Shown in pieces: positions 44,469 to 52,741 of a DNA stretch of 64,000 nt. Position numbers and translations under genes: made by a program. Below the pieces are notes generated by a model that did no database searches, was not told the origin of the DNA, and saw nothing but the letters and a program-made list of their open reading frames with translations. Source of the DNA: Massilia aurea (lineage in GTDB: Bacteria > Pseudomonadota > Gammaproteobacteria > Burkholderiales > Burkholderiaceae_D); assembly GCF_014200505.1 (NCBI RefSeq), contig NZ_JACHBX010000002.1:372001-436000 (forward strand), written 5' to 3'. Every line of letters starts with the position of its first letter. Within the stretch, counting starts at the first letter, position 1.

Positions 44469-44954
44469 ATGGCCCCTATTTTTCGACTAATCGCAATCTG
44501 CCCGATCGCGTTGTGGATGGCAGGCTGCGCGCCGAACACCGACACCGCTCATGCTGATGCTAATGCTGGTGCTGGCACGGCAATCGGCGTCACCACACAA
44601 GAAAAGATCACGGTCACGGATGGCATCCGGACCCGCGAGGTCCATGAAGTCAGGAACGGCATCAGGGAAATCATCCTGCAAGAGAACCAGAAGGCCGGCC
44701 AGCTGCACGGCGAGCAGCGCAGGTTTGCCAAAGGAATGTTGATCGAAGAGGTCCACTACGAGAATGGCAAACAAACGGAGGTCAAGGACCAGGAGTGGCT
44801 TGATGAGATGAATGAATTACGCTCCGAGAACTGCGTCCTCGAAAAAATTCCGGATCAGCCTGATCCGGAAACGAAAGAGCCGCCCATGTCGCCGGCAATG
44901 CGCGATCAAGTCATTGCGCGCTGCAATGAGCGGCCGTTCGCCAGCGACAAATAA
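44469..44954 (+). CDS. Small lipoprotein with MORN/YwqK-like repeat
   Basis: 161 residues from the ATG at 44469. Residues 1-20 form a lipoprotein signal with lipobox WMAGC (Cys20). The middle (about residues 65-100) has GQLHGEQRRFAKGMLIEEVHY followed by ENGKQ, the pattern of MORN-2 repeats found in YwqK-type proteins. The tail is acidic with a Pro-rich segment. The role is unknown. It lies downstream of the DUF885 gene with a 175-base gap and ends 29 bases from the convergent M14 gene. Confidence 0.7.
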   Translation: MAPIFRLIAICPIALWMAGCAPNTDTAHADANAGAGTAIGVTTQEKITVTDGIRTREVHEVRNGIREIILQENQKAGQLHGEQRRFAKGMLIEEVHYENGKQTEVKDQEWLDEMNELRSENCVLEKIPDQPDPETKEPPMSPAMRDQVIARCNERPFASDK

Positions 44955-44983
44955 GCTGCAATCAGAATAGCAGCGCGTAAAGT

Positions 44984-46675
44984 TCAACGTTCGATCATGA
45001 ACACCGGATACCGGCGCCACTCCGGCTCGCGGTAGCGCGCGCAGTTGGCGAAGATGAAGTCCAGCACCGCTTCCTGGTTCGTCAGCAAGCCGGGATGTTC
45101 GCCCTTCCACTGTTCGAACTTTGCTGCCAATTCGGGCTCCTGCACCAGCAGCCGCTCGGCCTCGTCCTCGAACACATACTCCGAATACGCTTCCTTCTTT
45201 TCCAGCACGCTGTTGAAGAAGCCCCAGCGGAAGAAGCTGTCATGCGCCAGCGGTTCGAGCGTCTCGACCGCATAGCGCGCATTGTCCTGGTCCAGCGGCA
45301 CCAGAACATCCCCCGCGCGCAGCTGCACGCTGGCGTGGCGCCGTTCGAGCACCACGTCGTCATGGAACATATGGCCTTCGTACGCGGTCGGGCGCGAGGT
45401 CACGCTGTCGATCTGGTAGTACGCGACCTGCTGCATGCGGTCGGCGTCGATGCGCTCCATGCGCACGCCATTCCATTCCAGGCGCTCGATTGCCTCACGC
45501 CACTGCTGCGGCACCACATACGCCTGCGGCGCCGGCACGCTCGCATCCACCGGGAAGCGGTTGTAATAGGCGATGTCGCGTTCCCAGACGCTGCTGCGGT
45601 CGTAGTACAGGCGCGAATAGTCGCCCAGCACGCTCTTTTTATACTTGGCTTCATACCCTTTGAAACGGAAGCTCGACGGATTGGCTTCGTCCATCTTCCA
45701 GCGCACCGGCCACTCGGCCTGCGTGCGACCAGCATCCTTGGCCGCGCGGCGCAGCGCCTGAATGCGCGGTGCGTTCTGCACGGTGAAGGCCAGTGCGACG
45801 TCGACCAACGCGCGCATCGATTCGTAGCGGTCCCGGAATGGCTTGAGCATATGGGTCTCGGGCATGAAGCCGATCGTGTGGTGCAGCGCTGCGTAGCCGG
45901 TCGAGAAGCGTGCGGTTTCCAGAAATTCGGCGATGCCGTGGTCTGGGCTGTCCTGCACCGGGTTCACGTACGGGCAGGTGGGCCAGCCGCGCGCGTCCAT
46001 CCCGGCGTACATCGCCGGCAGCATCTCGGCGCGCAAAAATTCGCCCAGGCCACCACCGAGCTTGTCGGCCTGTGTGTGGATCAGCGTCATCGTGTAGCTG
46101 TAGTCGGCGCCGTTGGACGTGTGGGTGTCGACCATCACGTCCGGGTCCCAGGCCGTGAACAGTTCGTTGAACACGCGCGCCGTGAGCGTGTCGCACTTGA
46201 CGAAGTCGCGGTTCAGGTCGAGGTGGCGGCTGTTGCCGCGAAAGCCGAACTGCTCCGGCCCGTCCTGGTTCACGCGCGACGTGTCGGCGCGGTTGAAGGC
46301 GCCGTCGACGTTGTACAGCGGGACGAACAGGAACACGGTCGTACCCAATGTGGCCAGGCGCTCCGGCTCGACGCAAAAGTCGCGCACCAGCGCCATGCAG
46401 CCATCGACGCCTTCCGGCTCGCCCGGGTGGATGCCGTTATTGTTGAAGAAGACCGCGCGCCCGGCGGCCTTGATCGCGGCGCGGTCGAACACGCCGTCGC
46501 TGCTGACCACACCGGCGTGGATCGGCACGCCGGCATCGGACACGCCCACCTGCTCGAAGCGCAGCACTGCCGGATACTGGCGCGCGAGGTCGTGATACCA
46601 GGCGATGCAGTCGGCCCAGGTGGTGGTCTGGTTCAGGTTGCCTTGTTCGTACGGCGTGAGGGGTGCAGTAGCCAT
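44984..46675 (-). CDS. M14 family zinc carboxypeptidase-like protein
   Basis: 563 residues without a signal peptide. The zinc-binding HPGEPEG (near residue 98) fits the M14 HxxE motif, and DTHTSNGADYSY (near 190) supplies the third His. RGNSRHLDLNRDF provides the Asn-Arg substrate-binding region. The C-terminal 200 residues are an extra domain seen in this bacterial subgroup. It would cleave C-terminal residues of peptides or a related amide. It starts 27 bases after the histidine kinase stop, so it may be the last gene of that regulatory cassette. Confidence 0.9.
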   Translation of the reverse strand: MATAPLTPYEQGNLNQTTTWADCIAWYHDLARQYPAVLRFEQVGVSDAGVPIHAGVVSSDGVFDRAAIKAAGRAVFFNNNGIHPGEPEGVDGCMALVRDFCVEPERLATLGTTVFLFVPLYNVDGAFNRADTSRVNQDGPEQFGFRGNSRHLDLNRDFVKCDTLTARVFNELFTAWDPDVMVDTHTSNGADYSYTMTLIHTQADKLGGGLGEFLRAEMLPAMYAGMDARGWPTCPYVNPVQDSPDHGIAEFLETARFSTGYAALHHTIGFMPETHMLKPFRDRYESMRALVDVALAFTVQNAPRIQALRRAAKDAGRTQAEWPVRWKMDEANPSSFRFKGYEAKYKKSVLGDYSRLYYDRSSVWERDIAYYNRFPVDASVPAPQAYVVPQQWREAIERLEWNGVRMERIDADRMQQVAYYQIDSVTSRPTAYEGHMFHDDVVLERRHASVQLRAGDVLVPLDQDNARYAVETLEPLAHDSFFRWGFFNSVLEKKEAYSEYVFEDEAERLLVQEPELAAKFEQWKGEHPGLLTNQEAVLDFIFANCARYREPEWRRYPVFMIER

Positions 46676-46701
46676 GTGTTCTTCGCTAGTAAAAAGGATG
46701 C

Positions 46702-48249
46702 TTACAGGATGACGCCGGAAGGTGCGGCGGGCGCAGTCGCCGTGGGCGCGGCCGGCGCCGGTGGCGCCAGCGTCAATGGCAGGGCGATGGCGACATCGGT
46801 GCCTTCGCCGGGGCTCGAGCGCACCTCGATCGTGCCATGCAGCGCGTAGGCGCGCTCGCGCATGCCGATGATGCCGATGCCTTCGGAGGCGCTGGCCGTA
46901 TCGAAGCCGGCGCCGTCATCGACCACGCGAATGCGCAGCATGCCCTTGCCTTCGTCGAGCAGCAGGCTGACGTGCGCCGAGCGCGCCGCGGCGTGCTTCA
47001 TGACGTTCGACAGCGCCTCCTGCACGATGCGGTAGGCCGAAATGGCCAGCTCGTTGGACAGGCGCGCGAAGTCGCCTTCGCTGTGCAGGTCGAAGCGGCA
47101 GCCAGATGTAGTGTCGTAATGACGCACCATCTCTTCGACCGCGCCGTGCAGGCCGAGCATATCGAGCACCTCGGGGCGCAGGCGGCGCACCAGGCGCCGG
47201 CCGTTGGCGTACAGGTCGAGCGCGAGCTTGGTGATGGCTTCGGACTTGCGCTTGATTTCCACCACCTCGGGGCCGGCAGGCGCCTTGGCCGCCAGCAGGC
47301 CGATCGCCTGCGCCTCGAGGCGCGCCGCGATCAGCGACGCATTGAGTTCGTCGTGGATCTCGACCGCGATGCTCTTGCGTTCGTCCTCGATGATTTCATT
47401 GACCTTCTGGATCAGTTTGCGCTTGTCGGCATCGGCGCGCAGCGCTTCGTTGCGCGAGGCGAGCAGGTCGCGCGTACGCTCGGCCACCTTGTTTTCGAGG
47501 TCGCGCTTGGATTCGCCCAGCGCCAGCGACATCTCGCCGATCGACGATTGCAGCTCGCCGATCTCGCCGCCGGTGGTGACCGGCGGATGGACGCGGAAGT
47601 TACCGCCCCGGATCTGGCGTAGTGTGCCGATCGCCTCGCGCAGCGGCACGATCAGCGAGCGCGCCAGCACCCAGGCCAGGATACCGCTGGCGGCCAGCGC
47701 CAGCGCCGCCATCGACAGCTCGATCTGGAAGCGGTCGGTCTGCTTGGCCATCATGTTCGCCGGCGACATCGTCACCCGCACCCAGCCCACCACTTCGGTG
47801 GTCAGTGTGGGCGGACGTGAATCGCTCGACGCCGACACGTGCGGCGTGCCGTTGTCCGAGAACAGGTTGATCCACACGACCTGCTTGCGGATCGGGGCTT
47901 CGTAATAGTGCGACTGGGCGTCGGCGGCCGATTCGGACACCACGCGCACGGCGGCGCGCCCGCTGCCGTCGATGACGTCGACGCGGTAGATGCTGCGGTC
48001 GGACTGCACCAGGCCATTGATCGTCAGGCGCAGATCGGACAGGTTGCCCGAGATGACGTTGTACTCGGACGTCTCGGACAGCGCGCGCGCCAGGATGCGG
48101 CCACGCTCGGCCAGCTCTTCGGCCACCTGCGCGCGGTGCGCGTACCACGAGTACCAGACGAAGGACGTAAACAGCAGGATCACCGGCAGCATCGTGATGA
48201 CGGCCATGCGCCGCCCGACACCCCAGCCGCGCCAGAAACGCAGGTTCAT
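46702..48249 (-). CDS. Membrane sensor histidine kinase (HisKA_3, NarX/UhpB-like)
   Basis: 515 residues from the ATG at 48249, overlapping the preceding stop as ATGA. Layout: membrane helix (18-32), periplasmic domain (about 35-180), second helix (about 183-202), HAMP (about 203-260), coiled coil, then the dimerisation helix DERKSIAVEIHDELNASL with the phosphoacceptor His, and an HATPase domain (DDGAGFD, GIGIIGMRERA). A Pro/Ala-rich tail ends the protein. The natural partner is the LuxR-type response regulator two genes upstream. The periplasmic binding protein encoded between them may feed it the signal. Confidence 0.93.
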   Translation of the reverse strand: MNLRFWRGWGVGRRMAVITMLPVILLFTSFVWYSWYAHRAQVAEELAERGRILARALSETSEYNVISGNLSDLRLTINGLVQSDRSIYRVDVIDGSGRAAVRVVSESAADAQSHYYEAPIRKQVVWINLFSDNGTPHVSASSDSRPPTLTTEVVGWVRVTMSPANMMAKQTDRFQIELSMAALALAASGILAWVLARSLIVPLREAIGTLRQIRGGNFRVHPPVTTGGEIGELQSSIGEMSLALGESKRDLENKVAERTRDLLASRNEALRADADKRKLIQKVNEIIEDERKSIAVEIHDELNASLIAARLEAQAIGLLAAKAPAGPEVVEIKRKSEAITKLALDLYANGRRLVRRLRPEVLDMLGLHGAVEEMVRHYDTTSGCRFDLHSEGDFARLSNELAISAYRIVQEALSNVMKHAAARSAHVSLLLDEGKGMLRIRVVDDGAGFDTASASEGIGIIGMRERAYALHGTIEVRSSPGEGTDVAIALPLTLAPPAPAAPTATAPAAPSGVIL

Positions 48250-49217
48250 CGCGCCGCCGGCGCCGGCGCTGGGCGGGCGAAGTTGCGCGCCGCATCCGTC
48301 ACGCGCAAGTCGAGCGAGCTGGCCACGCCTTCGTTGATGATGGTGCGGAAGTAGCGCGGGAACTGCGGCGCAGGCAGTTCGCCGGTACGCACGAAATCGG
48401 CCGTGAGCTCGGCCACCTGGGCGTTGATTTCTTCGACTTCCGAATACGTGGTGGCCAGCGCGCCGACCTTGACCATGTCGGCCGAAAAACCGATCACGCC
48501 CTGCTTGCGGCGGTAGGTCGAGAGCAGGATGTTGCGCACGTTTTCGGCGTTGTAGATGTCGCTGTCGGGCAGCGCCAGCAGCGTCTCGGCGCGCGTCATG
48601 CTGTTCAGCGTGTGATTCAGGTCGTCGCCCGGCGTGAACATCTGGATCTCGGCAGCGTCGTGCAGCACCGGGCGCAGGAAGGCAGTGTCGGGGCCGAGCA
48701 GCACGCCCACGCGCACCGGCCGGCCGTACACGAGTTCGGCCAGGCGCATCTGATCGTTCGGCGCCGGCTCGGCGTACACCGCCGTGATGGCGATGCGGCG
48801 TGGCTTGGGCAGGCGCGCCGTCAGGCCGCGCCATACCTGACTGGACGTGTAGGCCGAGATGACAACGCAATCGCAGCGGCGCGACAGCGCATCGCGCAGC
48901 GCGGTCGGGCCGATCGCGATATACAGCATGCGGCGCTTTTGCGCGAGCTCGGTGCGAAACGCAGCAAACGTCGGCACCAGGCGCTTGTACAGGTCGTCGA
49001 CGATGCGGTGCGTGACCGCGCTGTCGTCGCCGGTGATGATCTGGAAGCGGTAGCCCTGTACTTCTTCGCGCTCGCGCTCCGTTTGCGTGGCCTGCGGGGC
49101 CTGCGCGGCGTGGGCGGCATGGGCGCTGCTGGCGGCCAATGCCAGCGTCATGGCGATCAGCGGGACCAGTGAACGCGCGCGTGAAGCGTTCTGCATCCGG
49201 CGCAGGAGCTTGGCCAT
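48246..49217 (-). CDS. Periplasmic ABC-type substrate-binding-like protein of the sensory cassette
   Basis: 323 residues. A basic N terminus and hydrophobic stretch (about 15-37) form a signal peptide ending in an Ala/His-rich run. The body resembles the ABC_sub_bind (Pfam PF04392) group: YIAIGPTALRDAL, AVYAEPAPNDQMRL, VGVLLGPDT and LLALPDSDIYN. There are no transporter genes nearby. Placement between a response regulator (3-base gap) and a histidine kinase (4-base overlap) suggests it is a ligand-binding accessory to the kinase rather than part of an importer. Confidence 0.85.
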   Translation of the reverse strand: MAKLLRRMQNASRARSLVPLIAMTLALAASSAHAAHAAQAPQATQTEREREEVQGYRFQIITGDDSAVTHRIVDDLYKRLVPTFAAFRTELAQKRRMLYIAIGPTALRDALSRRCDCVVISAYTSSQVWRGLTARLPKPRRIAITAVYAEPAPNDQMRLAELVYGRPVRVGVLLGPDTAFLRPVLHDAAEIQMFTPGDDLNHTLNSMTRAETLLALPDSDIYNAENVRNILLSTYRRKQGVIGFSADMVKVGALATTYSEVEEINAQVAELTADFVRTGELPAPQFPRYFRTIINEGVASSLDLRVTDAARNFARPAPAPAAR

Positions 49218-49220
49218 CGC

Positions 49221-49871
49221 TTACGGCTCGATCAGGCCGTGCTTGACGGCCAGCAGGGTGATGCTGGCCTGGCGGTGCACGCCCAGCTTTTCCTTGATCG
49301 ACTGGCTGATATTGCTGATGGTCTTGGTCGACAGATCGAGACGCTCGGCGATTTCGGCGTTGGTCATGCCCTCGGCCATGAACTTGAAGATTTCCAGGCC
49401 ACGCTCGTCGAGCTGCGACTGCGGCGTGACTTCACCGCGCACGGCCATGCTGGCCAGGCGCGACGCGATATGCGGCAGGAAGTACAGCTTGCCCTCGTGC
49501 GCGTGACGCACGGCGGTGGCCAGGTCGGCCGGGTCGCAATCCTTGGTGACGAAGGCGTGGGCGCCGAGGCGGTAGGTTTCCTTGATCAGACTATCCTGGT
49601 CAAACTGGCTGAGAAAAACGATCTTGGCCGACGGATCGGACTTGAGGATGGCCTGCGCCGCATCCATGCCGGTCAGCTCGGTGCCAAAGCGCATGTCGAG
49701 CACGGCGACGTCGGGCTGCTCGGCCGCGTACAGCGCGGTGGCCTCGCTCGGGGTCTTGGCCTGGCCCACCACCTGCATGCCGGCCGCTTCGAGCGACATG
49801 GCAAAACCGGTCATGACGATGGGGTGATCGTCGGCCAGCATGACGCGGATGGGTTTGTTCTGATCTGCCAA
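49221..49871 (-). CDS. LuxR/NarL family response regulator
   Basis: 216 residues with a TTG start at 49871, chosen because GGAG lies 6 bases upstream and the receiver domain then begins correctly (MADQNKPIRVMLADDHP). The acidic pocket D14-D15, phosphoacceptor D59 (VLDM) and K110 (VTKD) are present. The C-terminal HTH (about 150-210) has TNAEIAERLDLSTKTISNI. It is the first gene of the RR, binding protein, kinase, M14 set. The palindrome 50133-50147 in the divergent region is a natural candidate target. Confidence 0.93.
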   Translation of the reverse strand: MADQNKPIRVMLADDHPIVMTGFAMSLEAAGMQVVGQAKTPSEATALYAAEQPDVAVLDMRFGTELTGMDAAQAILKSDPSAKIVFLSQFDQDSLIKETYRLGAHAFVTKDCDPADLATAVRHAHEGKLYFLPHIASRLASMAVRGEVTPQSQLDERGLEIFKFMAEGMTNAEIAERLDLSTKTISNISQSIKEKLGVHRQASITLLAVKHGLIEP

Positions 49872-50132
49872 TTTGTTCTCCTGGCGCGGGGGCCTATGGT
49901 GCACATGCGTTGCGCGTGCGGTGCCTGATGCGGCATGCACGGCCGGGGCAATGGGCCCCGGGAATAGAGGGGAATTATTTCACACAACGGGCGTGGAAGC
50001 GATGGGTAAAAAGGCGCATACGGCATGCGCTATGCGCTGCGGGGACGCGTTGGCTGGACGTGCCGGAAACATCGTCGCACTCCAAAACACCGAAGAATAG
50101 AATTAAGATTACTTCATAATAGATTTGCAAAT
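49872..50132. other. Upstream region of the sensory cassette, no gene seen
   Basis: The 261 bases hold no credible ORF on either strand. From about 50090 it becomes strongly AT-rich (GAATTAAGATTACTTCATAA), suggesting promoter sequence for the plus-strand micropeptide gene. The promoter of the minus-strand response regulator must also lie here, but I cannot define it. Confidence 0.4.
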
Positions 50133-50147
50133 TGCTAGGCCCTAGCA
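50133..50147. promoter_or_regulatory. CTAG-centred palindrome, candidate response-regulator operator
   Basis: TGCTAGG (50133-50139) and CCTAGCA (50141-50147) form a perfect 7+1+7 dyad in AT-rich DNA, immediately followed by TATATTTATT, which could serve as a -10 region. It lies 58 bases before the micropeptide ATG. LuxR/NarL-type regulators bind short dyads of this size, and such a regulator is encoded divergently. Confidence 0.6.
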
Positions 50148-50205
50148 TATATTTATTCCATCAGCTGCAAATATGCACCCTTCAACAATACGCAGGGAGG
50201 TCGAT

Positions 50206-50298
50206 ATGCATTGTTTTCACGTTCATGATGGCGTCGGTAGCAAGCCGGCAAGTTTGCCCTCATTGCCGGACCTGGCCTATGTCTGGACACTCTCGTAG
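50206..50298 (+). CDS. 30-residue micropeptide with very strong ribosome binding site
   Basis: ATG at 50206 is preceded at 5 bases by AGGGAGG, the best ribosome binding site in the window. The 30-residue product starts MHCFHVHDGVG (three His and one Cys within seven residues) and ends AYVWTLS. There is no signal peptide or membrane helix. An internal hairpin (50245-50251 with 50263-50269) lies in the coding part, and a terminator follows 18 bases after the stop. I know no family it belongs to. Options: a modified-peptide precursor, a metal-binding or signalling peptide, or a leader peptide controlling the M28-like gene downstream. Confidence 0.65.
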   Translation: MHCFHVHDGVGSKPASLPSLPDLAYVWTLS

Positions 50299-50316
50299 TC
50301 AAAACCGTCCTCTTTC

Positions 50317-50347
50317 GCCCGCCCCTTCTACCCGGCGGGCTTTTTTT
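50317..50347 (+). terminator. Rho-independent terminator between micropeptide and M28-like gene
   Basis: GCCCGCC (50317-50323) and GGCGGGC (50334-50340) form a 7-base stem, followed by seven T (50341-50347). Only 20 bases separate the T-run from the ribosome binding site of the next gene, so it either ends the micropeptide transcript or acts as an attenuator. Confidence 0.88.
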
Positions 50348-50379
50348 CGCCCTGATGACAGGTGCATGGAGAACAACCG

Positions 50380-52632
50380 ATGGATGCCGTCCGCGCCGTA
50401 GCACCAGCTTTACACATCACGGGTTTCAGACATGCGTTTGCCGGCGCTGCTGCACTGGCCGCCCTCGCCGTCCTCGCCTGGCAGGCGCTGGCCCCGCCCG
50501 ATGTGCCGGCGCCCGTCGCATCGGTTGCCTCCCCCGCATGGGCCGCGCGCGCCAACGAACATCAGCGGGTGCTGGCAGCCAATCCTCGCTCGATCGGCGG
50601 CAGAGACAATGCAAACGCGCGCACTTATCTGGTGACGCAACTGCGTGCGATGGGGCTGGCGCCTGTCGTACAGCCCGCCACCGTCCGCACATCGGTCACC
50701 CGGCTGTTCGGCGGCATTCACCACACCATCGGGATCGTGCACAACGTCGTCGCGACGATTCCCGGCAGCGCGCCCGATGCTGCGCAGCGTCCTGCCCTGC
50801 TACTGGCAACCCACTACGACAGCGGCGCGGCGCCGCGTGACGCCCTGCCCGGCGCGGCCACCGCCAGCGCCCTGCTCGAAACCGCCCGCGCATTGCGCGC
50901 CTCCCCGCCGGCCAACGATATCGTGCTGCTGTTTGCCGACGGCGAGCGGGTTGGCATGCTCGGGTCCCGAGGATTTGTCGAACAGCACCCGCTGGCCGGC
51001 CGCATCGGCATGGCGCTCCGGTTCGATGGCGCCGTCGATGGCCCGCTACACATGCTGGAGGCGAGGGGCGCGGGTGCACCGGGCCTGGCGGGCTGGATGC
51101 AGGCGGCGCCCGAGCTGCGCGGCGCATCCGCGAATGCGACGCTGGCATGGCTGCTGGGCGACGCGCCCCATATCGGCCCGCTCACCCGGCTCGATGCGCC
51201 GGTGCTGCTGTTCGGGGGCGGCGAACCACGCGCGGCCGATACCGCGCCGCGCCAGTTGGGCGATGCCATGCTGCGCCTCGCCCGCGCCTATGGCGCGGCG
51301 CCGCTGGCACCAGGCGCGCAGGCAGCGCACGTCTACTTTTCACTGCCCATCATCGGGCCCGTCCACCATGCAGCGTGGCTGGTGTGGGTGCCGGCGCTCC
51401 TGTCCTGCCTGATGCTGGCGCGCGCATGGCGCGGACAGTTCGGTGAGGACGGTGTACTCGATGCAGCGCAGGGCGCGTTCGGCGTGTGCTTCCTGCTGCT
51501 CGTGGTACGCGTGGGCACCTGGAGCTGGGATCACGAGCTGGCCGCCGCCGGCCTGGCCGGTGCACACCGCCTGCCTTTGACCGTTGCCGTCATCACGGCC
51601 GGCGTGTTCGTGGCCGGCCTGTACCTGCTGCGCCGCAGTGTTGGCACGGCCGCGACGGTGCTCGGCGCGCTGGCCTGGCCAACGCTGGTGCTGCTTTTCG
51701 CCGCGGTGTTCCTGCCAACGCTCGCGCCGCTGCTGGCCTGGCCGCTGGTGGCGGCGCTGGGCGCATTCACGCTGCTGCATACGCGCTGGGGCGAACGGCA
51801 AGGATCCGGCGTGCGCCTGCTGGTGCTGCTGGCCGGCCTGGCGCCGGCCGCGAGCCTGCTCCCGCCGGCGCTGCGCGATGCATGGATCCTGCTCGCACCG
51901 GGCCACATGCATGTTCCGCCGATGCTGATGGCGCTGCCCATGCTGTGCTTTGCCAGCCCCCTGCTGATGCTGCGGGGCATGGCCGCCGTCGCGGGCGCGC
52001 TGGCACTGGCGCTGGCCGCCTGCCTGGCACTGCCGGATGGCGCGGCGGCACCACATGAACAGGCTGCAGAACCCGGGAACCTCGAGGGGCTGGTCTATTA
52101 CAAGGACATGAACTCGTGGCGCGCTTACTGGCTGCTGCCGCAGCAGCCGCTTGACGACTGGCGCCGCGACCTGTTCGCGGGCCGCGCGAAGCCGACCGTC
52201 TTCGTCGAGGTGTTCGGCCTGCGCAGCGCGCCCCAGTGGTACGCCGTCGCGCCGCGCGACGATGCGATCGCGTTTCCCGAGTGCTTCATCCTGCGCAACC
52301 ACGTGGGGAAGGTGCGGCTGGCCAGATTCACGGTACGCTCGGCCAATCGCGCCCCGCATATCGCGCTGGCCATGCAGGGCGCCAGGGCACTGCGCTCGCG
52401 TGTCGACGGCGTGACGCTCAGCACGACGGAAAGCGCGTGGTCGCTGTCGCTGTACGGGATGCAGGACCGGGTGCTGCAAATCGAGATCGAAAGTGAGCCC
52501 AACGAGATCTTCGCCATCACGGTGCAGGAACACATTCCCGGCCTGCCACGGCACCTCATGCCAGCGGGCGCACACGACGTGGCGCCGCAGGTGGGCACGA
52601 CGATGTCGACCGATATCCTGCGGTTTTACTGA
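50380..52632 (+). CDS. Membrane M28-like protein lacking zinc ligands
   Basis: 750 residues from the ATG at 50380 (GGAG 8 bases upstream). A membrane anchor (about 17-37) precedes an M28-type domain (50-330), then about seven helices (335-570) and a C-terminal beta domain (about 575-750), the plan of Fxna/ERMP1-like proteins. H145 in THYDS is kept, but the expected GAxDNxxG/GADDxxG ligand segment reads GAATASA (158-164), and the GEE pair reads GER (E189, R190). Zinc binding and proteolysis are therefore doubtful. An active secreted M28 enzyme is encoded next (52742-54373). Confidence 0.8.
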   Translation: MDAVRAVAPALHITGFRHAFAGAAALAALAVLAWQALAPPDVPAPVASVASPAWAARANEHQRVLAANPRSIGGRDNANARTYLVTQLRAMGLAPVVQPATVRTSVTRLFGGIHHTIGIVHNVVATIPGSAPDAAQRPALLLATHYDSGAAPRDALPGAATASALLETARALRASPPANDIVLLFADGERVGMLGSRGFVEQHPLAGRIGMALRFDGAVDGPLHMLEARGAGAPGLAGWMQAAPELRGASANATLAWLLGDAPHIGPLTRLDAPVLLFGGGEPRAADTAPRQLGDAMLRLARAYGAAPLAPGAQAAHVYFSLPIIGPVHHAAWLVWVPALLSCLMLARAWRGQFGEDGVLDAAQGAFGVCFLLLVVRVGTWSWDHELAAAGLAGAHRLPLTVAVITAGVFVAGLYLLRRSVGTAATVLGALAWPTLVLLFAAVFLPTLAPLLAWPLVAALGAFTLLHTRWGERQGSGVRLLVLLAGLAPAASLLPPALRDAWILLAPGHMHVPPMLMALPMLCFASPLLMLRGMAAVAGALALALAACLALPDGAAAPHEQAAEPGNLEGLVYYKDMNSWRAYWLLPQQPLDDWRRDLFAGRAKPTVFVEVFGLRSAPQWYAVAPRDDAIAFPECFILRNHVGKVRLARFTVRSANRAPHIALAMQGARALRSRVDGVTLSTTESAWSLSLYGMQDRVLQIEIESEPNEIFAITVQEHIPGLPRHLMPAGAHDVAPQVGTTMSTDILRFY

Positions 52633-52741
52633 CAAGTTGTCATAAAATGGCCGCGCGCGCCACGAGTGCGCCCTTCCCGATGAATGGCTTGATTAACCAT
52701 GCAGCGTCAACTTCGCGGCATTCACTTCGCAGCAGGACTCC

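Noticed and set aside
45095..46849. 584-codon plus-strand frame opposite the M14 gene
   Set aside because: Codon third-position GC and recognisable M14 motifs support only the minus strand.
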